Source: Chloroflexota bacterium (GTDB taxonomy: Bacteria; Chloroflexota; Dehalococcoidia; SAR202; GCA-002694895). From it: 8,221 nucleotides of DNA. Shown here in pieces: positions 1-6,399 of the stretch. The notes below the pieces were generated by a model that searched no databases, was not told where the DNA came from, and was given only the letters and a program-made list of their open reading frames with translations. The stretch is from positions 39,270 through 47,490 of the forward strand of contig PAZO01000007.1 in NCBI GenBank assembly GCA_002715665.1, read 5' to 3'. Each line of letters begins with the position of its first letter. The stretch's first letter is position 1. The position numbers and the translations under genes are program-made.

Positions 1-1
1 A

Positions 2-880
2 TTAACAAATAAAATAACAGCAACTTACCACTCTAACGAACCAAAGTATAATAATGAACACATTAATTGGGTAAAGATAAATCTAACAAAAGATTATCAA
101 TACAAAAAATTAATGAAAGATAAAGAAATTGTTTTTATTTGTGCAGCTTATACCAAAGGTGCATCAGTTATAGTTAATTCACCAATGGATCTTGTGACAC
201 CAAACATAATTATGAACTCAAATATATTAGAAAATTGTTATAAGTTTGGTGTAAAAAAAGTAATATTTTTAAGTAGTTCAGTAGTTTATCCTGAAATGGA
301 TGTAAGTATAGATGAATCTCTGGCTTTAACAGGAAATCCTCCTGAAATTTATTTTCCTGTAGCTTGGATGAAAAGATATACAGAAATTTTATGCAAAACT
401 TATAGCAAAAAAATCAAAAATGGTTTTTCAAGTTTGATTATAAGACCTTCTAATTTATACGGTCCCTACGATAATTTTCACCCAAAAGAATCTCATGTTA
501 TCCCTTCTTTAATCAGAAGAGTAGTAAATAAAGAAACTCCATTTAAAATTTGGGGAACCGGGGAAGACAGCAGAGATTTCATTTACATTGATGATTTTAT
601 TGAAGGTGTAATAAATGCAGCTAACATTGACGAACAATTTATGGATATCAATTTAACAACAGCACAAAATAAAACAATTAATGAAATTTTAGAAAATTTA
701 TTTGAAATTGAAAACTATTATCCTGATGTAGAATACGATACCACTCAACCACAGACTATAAATAAAAGATTGCTAAGTAATGAAAAAGCAAAAAATCTAA
801 TTAATTTTAAGTTAAATACATCAATTAAAGAAGGTTTAGCAAAAACTATAAAATGGTACAAAGAAAATGAGCAAAATTAA
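2..880 (+). CDS. NAD-dependent epimerase/dehydratase (extended SDR), 5'-truncated by window edge
   Basis: The frame is open from base 2 to a TAA at 878-880 (292 residues seen), so the ATG at 113 is internal and the true start lies before the window. The reading from base 2 gives a typical Rossmann middle (TATYHSNEP, then INWVKINLT), so only the N-terminal GxxGxxG nucleotide loop and first strand are missing. Numbering from base 2, FLSSSVVYP (residues 89-97) is the catalytic-Ser strand, RPSNLYGPYDNF (148-159) is the substrate-side motif, and WGTGEDSRDFIYIDD (180-194) is the classic C-terminal motif of nucleotide-sugar epimerases. The active-site stretch reads YFPVAWMK (117-124), so Tyr and Lys are seven apart rather than in a YxxxK. 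It resembles the GDP-fucose synthase/UDP-sugar epimerase superfamily, but the substrate cannot be read. Its 3' end overlaps the next gene by 14 nt, implying co-transcription. Confident on fold, not on substrate. Confidence 0.88.
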   Translation, partial: LTNKITATYHSNEPKYNNEHINWVKINLTKDYQYKKLMKDKEIVFICAAYTKGASVIVNSPMDLVTPNIIMNSNILENCYKFGVKKVIFLSSSVVYPEMDVSIDESLALTGNPPEIYFPVAWMKRYTEILCKTYSKKIKNGFSSLIIRPSNLYGPYDNFHPKESHVIPSLIRRVVNKETPFKIWGTGEDSRDFIYIDDFIEGVINAANIDEQFMDINLTTAQNKTINEILENLFEIENYYPDVEYDTTQPQTINKRLLSNEKAKNLINFKLNTSIKEGLAKTIKWYKENEQN

Positions 881-1700
881 TTCAAATAAAAGAATTAGTT
901 TTATATTGGTTACTAAAGATAGGCCAGATTTAGTTCGAATTGCCTTAGATAACATAAAAAAAATCCTAACAAAAGAAGATGAACTTATATTAATAAATGG
1001 TGGCGAAAATAACATAAGTAATCCACTTATTAATAAAACCATTAAAGAAAAAGATAAAAGTCCAGGACATGCAATAAATAAAGGGATAATGATTTCTGAA
1101 GGTAGGTATATCAGAACAGTTTCAGACGACGATATAATTCGTAAGCAACAATTTAATGAAGCTATTGATATTTTAGACAAAAATTTATCAATTGATTTTT
1201 TGGTATGTGGAGGTATAAGAGAAAGAGAAAACAAAAGATATCCGTTTTATATACCTAAAAACTCAAACTACGGTGAAAATATGCAAGATATTTCTAAATT
1301 CGGTGCTTGTGGACAAGGATTTATTATTAGAACTAGTTCATTACCTCTAATAGGATTACATCCAACTGGATTAGCATCAGATGTAGAATATGTAATACAG
1401 GCTATAGCAAATGGCGGAAAAGTAAAGTTTTGCAGAATAAATTTATTTCACCACCCAATACACAAAGATAGCGTAACTGTAAAATACAAATCATTGTGGC
1501 AAGATGATTTAAACAAAATATATCAAAAATATAATATTAAAATTAAACAAAAGCCTTTTCACAGAAAATTACTTGGTTTTATATATAAAAACTTATTACC
1601 AACTTCTTATGAAAATAGACAGAAAAAACATCAGAAAATAAACTTTAATAAAGATTTATTAAACGAAAACTCACCATTATGGGATAAAGGATTTAGCTAG
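867..1700 (+). CDS. Glycosyltransferase, family 2-like (GT-A fold)
   Basis: A 277-residue soluble protein, probably transferring a sugar from a nucleotide donor onto the growing lipid-linked glycan at the cytoplasmic face. The N-terminus (ISFILVTKDRP, residues 10-20) is the first strand of a GT-A nucleotide-binding fold. SPGHAINKGI (65-74) followed by a strand and VSDDD (85-89) gives the DXD-type metal and donor site. FGACGQGFIIR (145-155) matches the acceptor-side loop, SDVEY (171-175) offers the acidic catalytic-base position, and HHP (195-197) is a late His pair seen in many GT2 enzymes. The C-terminal part (about 205-277) is basic and may lie on the membrane; no transmembrane segment is visible. 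The ATG at 867 sits inside the end of the epimerase gene (14-nt overlap) with only a weak purine-rich ribosome site, suggesting translational coupling. Donor and acceptor are unknown; a CMP-nonulosonate donor is possible but unproven, since known sialyltransferases belong to other families. Confidence 0.85.
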   Translation: MSKINSNKRISFILVTKDRPDLVRIALDNIKKILTKEDELILINGGENNISNPLINKTIKEKDKSPGHAINKGIMISEGRYIRTVSDDDIIRKQQFNEAIDILDKNLSIDFLVCGGIRERENKRYPFYIPKNSNYGENMQDISKFGACGQGFIIRTSSLPLIGLHPTGLASDVEYVIQAIANGGKVKFCRINLFHHPIHKDSVTVKYKSLWQDDLNKIYQKYNIKIKQKPFHRKLLGFIYKNLLPTSYENRQKKHQKINFNKDLLNENSPLWDKGFS

Positions 1701-2356
1701 TCAATTAATTCGTTTATTTTAGCAAGCACATCTTCATAACTATCAAAATAAAAACAATCTAAATTATTATTCACATAATAATCGTAAAGTTTACTTGTAG
1801 CAAAAACATAATCTGATTTCAACGAAGAATTGAGATCAGTTAAACTATCACCTAAATATATGATTTTAGAATAATTATCTTTATGATATTCAGTAAAACT
1901 ATTTTTAAACTCAGAACTAATAGGATTTCCAAACGGATCAATATATTTAATTTCAATTCCATCATTAACAAATTGTGAAATTCCCGAATATATAGGAACA
2001 GAATTACAATCTATTCCGATAGATTTGAGAGATGATTTAATATAAAAATCCACACCACTACTAACAATTTTATAATCAATCTTTTTGTTTAATATAAAAT
2101 CATAAAATTGTTTAAATCCCTTACGAAATTTTACATTATTGCAAACAAACTCATTTAGTTGTTTTTCAGTAAAATTTAAAAACTGAAAACTGTAAATATT
2201 ACTTTCTTCTACAGAAATTTTCCCTGATCTATAATTTTGATATATGGTATCCCAATTGGCTGGACCAAATTTGTCATGTATTTGTTCACTAACATTACCT
2301 ATGGTAATAGTATTATCAAAATCTGATTGTATTAATATAGGTTTTTTATTTTTCAT
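1697..2356 (-). CDS. HAD-superfamily phosphatase, MtnX/phosphoserine-phosphatase-like
   Basis: A 219-residue HAD hydrolase of the subclass IB type, expected to remove phosphate from a small metabolite in the cytoplasm. Motif I is SDFDNTIT (residues 11-18; nucleophile Asp12, acid/base Asp14). Motif II is IVSSG (97-101), motif III probably Lys151, and motif IV LGDSLTD (168-174). The segment between motifs I and II (about 20-85) is a helical cap containing FRKGFKQFYDF, as in B. subtilis MtnX (2-hydroxy-3-keto-5-methylthiopentenyl-1-phosphate phosphatase). The Cys-rich stretch I recall before motif III in MtnX is absent here, and no other methionine-salvage gene is nearby, so a methionine-salvage role is unlikely. 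It is last in the operon, overlaps the transketolase gene by 11 nt and has no clear Shine-Dalgarno, so it is probably coupled to transketolase translation. Inference: it dephosphorylates a precursor or product of the transketolase/NeuB pathway. Confidence 0.85.
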   Translation of the reverse strand: MKNKKPILIQSDFDNTITIGNVSEQIHDKFGPANWDTIYQNYRSGKISVEESNIYSFQFLNFTEKQLNEFVCNNVKFRKGFKQFYDFILNKKIDYKIVSSGVDFYIKSSLKSIGIDCNSVPIYSGISQFVNDGIEIKYIDPFGNPISSEFKNSFTEYHKDNYSKIIYLGDSLTDLNSSLKSDYVFATSKLYDYYVNNNLDCFYFDSYEDVLAKINELID

Positions 2357-4238
2357 TATTTATTTTTGATAATACTTTCTTAACCAAATCTTTTGCTGTC
2401 AAATAATGATACTTTAAAGCATCATTATTTGATCCATTAACCGGAATGTCAGTAATACCTATATTAGTTATATTCTTGTCATTTATCTGAGTATTCATAT
2501 AACTTCCCAAACCTGTGAAGATCATATGATCTTCAACTGTAAAAATTTTATCTATACCTTTTGTAACATTATAAAACCAATTTTTATCGATATAATTTAA
2601 CCACGGCAAATTTATAACCTTAGCACTTATATTCTGTTTTTCTAATAATTTTGAAGCTCTGATGCATTCATCTAGCATATAAGGATTGTAAGAAAAAATA
2701 GCCAAATCGTAGCCTTTTTCAACAATATATCCTTGTCCATAACTTAATTCGTTATCAAAAGTCATAAATGATAATTCTTTGAAAGGAATACTTGTAATTC
2801 TAATAAATGTACTTCTTTTTGATATATCAAGTGCATATTTGATTATAAATTTAAGATCATTTACTGACGCAGGATGAAAAACATCCATTCCGGGTATATT
2901 TCCCATCAATCCTATATCTCTCACACTTTGATGGGAATGTCCTGGGCCTGATGGTAATAAGCCACATAATCCTGAAACATAAACTATTTTAGATTTTTCA
3001 GTAGCATTATTATAAATTTGTTCGTTAGCTCTTGTGGTTAAAAAAGAAGCAAATGAATGAACAATAGGGATATATTCTTCAAGTGCTAAAGTTCCTGCCT
3101 GAGAAACCATGTCTTGCTCAGATATACCGCATTCTATATATTTTGTTGGAAATTTTCTTTTAAATTCAGTTAATCCGTGATCTTTCATAAGATCTCCGTC
3201 CATAACAATCATTTTGGAATTATCAGCATTTTCTAACAATAATTTTGAATAATTCTCTAATAAGTTAACATTGCTTGAATTCGAACTCTCATTAATCTTA
3301 GTATAATTTTCAAAAACAATTCCTCTTTCTCCAAAATTTTTTAATTTTGAGTTTAATAATTTTTTCAATTCTAGAAGAGCTTTACAATAATCCTCGTAAC
3401 TTAATGCTCCACTATGATAAGGATATTCATAATCTGGTTCTTTTATTTTTTCATCTGCATGCATAAATGAAACTCCATAACCTTTTACAGTATTAGCAAT
3501 AATAACTTTTGGTTTGTCATCTATAGATTTCAGATTTTCAAAAGTAGAATATATTTCTGAAAGATTGTGGCCATCAATTTCTTCTACATGACAACCAAAT
3601 GATTCAAATTTCAAACGTAAATCTCCATTGTCAGAAGTCAAATTTACCCAATTATCTGATTGGATTTTATTATTATCCACAATAATATACATTTCTGACA
3701 TTGATTCATTACTGGCTGACCGCAAAGATTCCCAAATTTGACCTTCTTGAAGCTCTCCGTCACCTAATAAAACTAGAATATTTCTATTAATTCCCTTCAT
3801 TCTCGCAGATTTTACAAACCCTTTAGCTTTTGATATCCCCATTCCCAAAGATCCAGTATTTGTTATTATTCCAGGAGTATTTACATCTGGGTGACCAGGT
3901 AATCCATCAAGCATTCTTAATTGATGAATTTTTTCAAAATCTAAAAGATCAAAAATTGTCATTATTGAATATATAGCAGGAGCGTCATGACCTTTAGATG
4001 AAAAAAATAAATTTTGATTTTGTTGGTTTGTTATTTGAAACTCTGAGAAAATGTAACTTAATAACTCCATGCTACTAAATGATGTGCCTATGTGGCCTGA
4101 CCCTGCTTTATTTATCATGTACAAAGTATTAATTCTTGATATTAATGAAATCAGTTCAGTTTTGTTAATCTTATCTATTTCTAAAGAAGTGATTCGAGTA
4201 ATTTCTTCTTTAGAAATATAACTTAATTTATTATTCAT
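2346..4238 (-). CDS. Transketolase-like thiamine-diphosphate enzyme, full length, in nonulosonate operon
   Basis: A 630-residue protein carrying all three transketolase domains, slightly shorter than the usual 660 or so. The N-terminal ThDP-binding domain has AGSGHIGTS (45-53), SKGHDAP (81-87), LPGHPD (113-118), the cofactor motif GDG...NN (159-161 and 189-190), and YHSGA (274-278). A low-complexity linker rich in Ser/Asn lies near 315-325. The pyrimidine-binding domain has GISEQD (371-376) with the cofactor-activating Glu374, and GPGHSHQ (431-437). The C-terminal domain runs from about 495 to 630. Chemistry is expected to be ThDP-dependent two-carbon ketol transfer. By-eye alignment places Ser at the positions of E. 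coli His461 and Asp469, and I see no counterpart of Arg358 or Arg520, so sugar-phosphate binding may differ from housekeeping transketolase. GAGGAA at 4249-4244 precedes the start, which overlaps the previous stop by 1 nt. Fold is certain; substrates are unknown. Confidence 0.93.
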   Translation of the reverse strand: MNNKLSYISKEEITRITSLEIDKINKTELISLISRINTLYMINKAGSGHIGTSFSSMELLSYIFSEFQITNQQNQNLFFSSKGHDAPAIYSIMTIFDLLDFEKIHQLRMLDGLPGHPDVNTPGIITNTGSLGMGISKAKGFVKSARMKGINRNILVLLGDGELQEGQIWESLRSASNESMSEMYIIVDNNKIQSDNWVNLTSDNGDLRLKFESFGCHVEEIDGHNLSEIYSTFENLKSIDDKPKVIIANTVKGYGVSFMHADEKIKEPDYEYPYHSGALSYEDYCKALLELKKLLNSKLKNFGERGIVFENYTKINESSNSSNVNLLENYSKLLLENADNSKMIVMDGDLMKDHGLTEFKRKFPTKYIECGISEQDMVSQAGTLALEEYIPIVHSFASFLTTRANEQIYNNATEKSKIVYVSGLCGLLPSGPGHSHQSVRDIGLMGNIPGMDVFHPASVNDLKFIIKYALDISKRSTFIRITSIPFKELSFMTFDNELSYGQGYIVEKGYDLAIFSYNPYMLDECIRASKLLEKQNISAKVINLPWLNYIDKNWFYNVTKGIDKIFTVEDHMIFTGLGSYMNTQINDKNITNIGITDIPVNGSNNDALKYHYLTAKDLVKKVLSKINNEK

Positions 4239-5014
4239 TATAATTCCTCGGATTTTTCATATGGTTTTATTTCTATATTTGGTAACAATGCTAGTTTATT
4301 TTGAATTAATGTCTCTGCAACAACCCAATCTGTCGGGGTATTAACATCAATGCCTTCATAACCATTTGTAAAAAATGGAGCGATTTTACTACCTGAAATA
4401 GTACCTGTATCATAAACAGAACTTTTTTTTACAATCTCTAAACTTGCATTTTGTACATATATTTCAGGTAAGGAAGAATATTGCATACTATGATATGGTT
4501 GCCCATATTCATCAGATATAATGTTATTCATTAAAGGTTTTATATACTCACCTTCATAATTCCACATTTTGTATGGATGTTGCCCACATAGTTCAACTGC
4601 GCGGATTGAATCAATAGATTTTTCTTTTGTTATAAATTCTTTCCATGCTCTTTTCAATGTTAATTCATTACGAAATGGACTAGTTGGTCTCAAAATACAA
4701 ACATATGAATAATTTTTTTTTAACTCATCAAGTTTTTTCATTGTAAAATCAAGCCATTCAAAATCCGGTGAATTATCTTTAGCATATTCTTTTGGCCTTA
4801 AAAAAGGAATTTCCGCGCCATAATATTTAGAAATATTTGCTATTTCAGAGGAATCTGTCGAAACCATTACAGAATCAAATACTTCTGAATTTATGGCAGA
4901 TGAAATTGTATAAGCAATTAGAGGATGATTTTCCAAATATTTTATATTTTTGTTAATTATTCTCTTCGATCCTGACCTGGCAGGAATCAAAGCTATCACG
5001 CTGTTATTCACCAT
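4238..5014 (-). CDS. CMP-nonulosonate cytidylyltransferase (NeuA/PtmB-like)
   Basis: A 258-residue nucleotidyltransferase expected to join CTP to a 3-deoxy-ulosonic acid, giving the CMP-sugar donor and pyrophosphate in the cytoplasm. IPARSGSKR (10-18) is the CTP-binding loop of the acylneuraminate/KDO cytidylyltransferase family, followed by NKNI, VSTDSSEIA (51-59), LRPTSPFR (108-115), YVQNASLEI (186-194) and GIDVNTPTDW (221-230), whose Asp223 is the likely Mg2+ ligand. CMP-sialate synthetases usually read QPTSPLR at the 108-115 site; here the Gln is Arg. QNASLEI also differs from the more usual QNG-type motif, which fits a PtmB/legionaminate-like or unassigned branch rather than classical CMP-Neu5Ac synthetase. 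Length is normal for this branch, with no fused C-terminal phosphatase, which instead is the separate HAD gene upstream. It overlaps the SDR gene by 7 nt and the transketolase gene by 1 nt. Reaction class is confident; the acid is not identified. Confidence 0.9.
   Translation of the reverse strand: MVNNSVIALIPARSGSKRIINKNIKYLENHPLIAYTISSAINSEVFDSVMVSTDSSEIANISKYYGAEIPFLRPKEYAKDNSPDFEWLDFTMKKLDELKKNYSYVCILRPTSPFRNELTLKRAWKEFITKEKSIDSIRAVELCGQHPYKMWNYEGEYIKPLMNNIISDEYGQPYHSMQYSSLPEIYVQNASLEIVKKSSVYDTGTISGSKIAPFFTNGYEGIDVNTPTDWVVAETLIQNKLALLPNIEIKPYEKSEEL
4244..4249 (-). promoter_or_regulatory. Shine-Dalgarno site for transketolase gene
   Basis: Read on the - strand this is GAGGAA, with GAGG seven bases before the ATG at 4238-4236. 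It lies inside the last codons of the cytidylyltransferase gene, whose TAA overlaps the ATG as TAATG, the arrangement expected for termination-reinitiation coupling. It fixes the start of the transketolase gene. Confidence 0.7.
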
Positions 5015-5799
5015 GCGCTAAATCCTCCATCAATGACAATATCTGTTCCTGTTACATAACTCGAACTGTCAGATAACAAAAAAATCAAAGCACCTCGAAA
5101 ATCTTTAACATCAGCCATTCGACCCATAGGAACTTTATCAATATATTTTGATACAAATTCTTTATCTTGATTATTATAAACACCCCCTAAAGTCATTGAA
5201 TTTACTCTTACATTATTTGATGCCCAATAAGTTGATAGGTATTTTGTCAGATTTGCTAATCCTGCTTTAGACGCTCCGTATACAAAAGGCTTAAAAAAGC
5301 TTTGGTCACTATCTGAAAAATGAGAATACAATCTTTGGTCTGGAGACAAGTTCCCATAAAGAGAATTTATATTAACAATTGACCCTGCATTATTTTGAGC
5401 CATTTCATTTCCAATGATCTGAGAGCAAAAAAAAGCTCCCTTAAGGTTAACATCCATCACTCGGTTCCAATCTTCTTCAGAATAATTTTCAAAACTAACA
5501 TTAGAGCCTAAATTAGAGTTTGGAGGAGAGTCAATTCCTGCGTTATTAATCAAACCAAATGGAATTCCCCATTCTTTTTTAACAATTTCAAGGACTTCTT
5601 TGATTTCTTCTTTTTTGGTTATGTCTAAATTAAAATACTTCAAATTTTCCGAAACTTTAATTTTCTCAGAATCATTAATATCTAAAACAACAATCTTTGC
5701 TTTGGCATCTAATAAGGTTTTAGTGAAATCAGTCCCTAAATTACCTGACCCTCCTGTAATGAAAATGATTTTATCTTTTAATGAAAAAAAATTTAGCAT
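5008..5799 (-). CDS. Short-chain dehydrogenase/reductase, PtmA-like
   Basis: A classical SDR of 263 residues using NAD(P)(H) to oxidise or reduce a sugar hydroxyl or ketone. TGGSGNLG (15-22) is the nucleotide loop, Asp40 at the end of strand 2 suggests NAD(H) preference, then NLDIT (57-61), NNAG (85-88), Asn118, catalytic Ser146, and YGASK (174-178) with catalytic Tyr and Lys; the C-terminus GTDIVIDGGFSAW is typical of the fold. Ser146 and Tyr174 are 28 residues apart, about twice the usual spacing, with an insert running YSHFSDSDQSFFKPF (158-172). A similar insert occurs, from memory, in Campylobacter PtmA of the legionaminate/flagellin-modification pathway. I chose the ATG at 5799; an in-frame TTG at 5811 would add four residues (MRNI), but family proteins usually begin close to the first strand and the ATG is preceded by GAGAAA. 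It begins 19 nt after the phosphatase gene. Substrate unknown. Confidence 0.9.
   Translation of the reverse strand: MLNFFSLKDKIIFITGGSGNLGTDFTKTLLDAKAKIVVLDINDSEKIKVSENLKYFNLDITKKEEIKEVLEIVKKEWGIPFGLINNAGIDSPPNSNLGSNVSFENYSEEDWNRVMDVNLKGAFFCSQIIGNEMAQNNAGSIVNINSLYGNLSPDQRLYSHFSDSDQSFFKPFVYGASKAGLANLTKYLSTYWASNNVRVNSMTLGGVYNNQDKEFVSKYIDKVPMGRMADVKDFRGALIFLLSDSSSYVTGTDIVIDGGFSAW
5023..5028 (-). promoter_or_regulatory. Strong Shine-Dalgarno site for cytidylyltransferase gene
   Basis: Read on the - strand this is GGAGGA. GGAGG ends nine bases before the ATG at 5014-5012, and lies in the Gly-Gly codons at the end of the SDR gene. It supports the 7-nt overlapping start and shows that this organism uses anti-Shine-Dalgarno pairing. 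Confidence 0.7.
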
Positions 5800-5818
5800 A
5801 ATGTTTCTCAATTACAAT

Positions 5819-6397
5819 TTATAATATAGGGGGAATTTTAATTTTTTCAAAATAATCAATCACTTCCCTAACAACTCCGTTACCACCAGAATTTTTAGTA
5901 ACAAACACATTGGTATTTTGTTCTTTAAATTTATCTATAACATCATTACTTGTATCAGGTACAATCACAGGTAATCCAACGTGTAATAAACATCCTAGAT
6001 CATTAATATCGTTGCCCACAAAAGCAATTTGATCAATTTCAAAATTTCTAGTTTTAATATTGGTCTTTAAATCTTGAAATTTATCACCTGAAATATGATG
6101 ATCAATTTTTATTTTTTTACATCTAGCACTAACTGTTTGATTTGTTTCGCTAGAAAAAACAATATAAGGGACTTTCTCTAATTCAAAATTTTGTCTTCTA
6201 TTAGCTTTTGATATTCCCATACTGTCATACTTAGAATTTTTGATGATTTCTTTACCGTCCTCAGTTGTGTAAACACTATTGTCGGTAAAAACTCCATCAA
6301 AATCAAAAACTACAATTCTGATATTTTTTGCAATCTCATTCATTTCTTCAGAACCAAAGATTTTAAAATTTTTTTCATTTATAAAATTGCTATTCAT
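5819..6397 (-). CDS. KdsC-like HAD phosphatase, candidate nonulosonate-9-phosphate phosphatase
   Basis: A 192-residue C0-type (capless) HAD phosphatase of the KDO-8-phosphate phosphatase family, which normally works as a tetramer. VFDFDGVFTD (30-39) is motif I with Asp32 and Asp34, FSSET (81-85) motif II, SGDK (103-106) motif III with Lys106, and VGNDINDLG (127-135) motif IV. GGNGVVREVID (171-181) is the conserved C-terminal tail that closes over a neighbouring subunit's active site. The length and the 31 residues before Asp32 match E. coli KdsC, supporting the first ATG although no Shine-Dalgarno precedes it; the start lies 2 nt after the NeuB-like gene's TAG. Related enzymes remove phosphate from KDO-8-P and, in Bacteroides, KDN-9-P. 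Being adjacent to a NeuB-like synthase, it probably dephosphorylates that enzyme's product, implying a phosphorylated aldose acceptor (inference). Confidence 0.9.
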   Translation of the reverse strand: MNSNFINEKNFKIFGSEEMNEIAKNIRIVVFDFDGVFTDNSVYTTEDGKEIIKNSKYDSMGISKANRRQNFELEKVPYIVFSSETNQTVSARCKKIKIDHHISGDKFQDLKTNIKTRNFEIDQIAFVGNDINDLGCLLHVGLPVIVPDTSNDVIDKFKEQNTNVFVTKNSGGNGVVREVIDYFEKIKIPPIL

Positions 6398-6399
6398 AT

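Noticed and set aside
113..115. ATG as the start of the epimerase gene
   Set aside because: The frame stays open back to base 2 and encodes conserved epimerase sequence before this ATG, so the gene begins outside the window.
836..1234. Open frame of 132 codons on the - strand
   Set aside because: It lies antisense to the glycosyltransferase, whose motifs are clear; the translation is a low-complexity hydrophobic string with no recognisable domain.
5800..5811. TTG start for the SDR, adding four residues
   Set aside because: An ATG at 5799 gives a normal SDR N-terminus and has a purine-rich GAGAAA before it; the TTG has no better ribosome site.
5600..5824. Open frame of 74 codons on the + strand
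   Set aside because: Antisense to the start of the SDR gene, no family features and no ribosome site; a by-product of AT-rich coding sequence.
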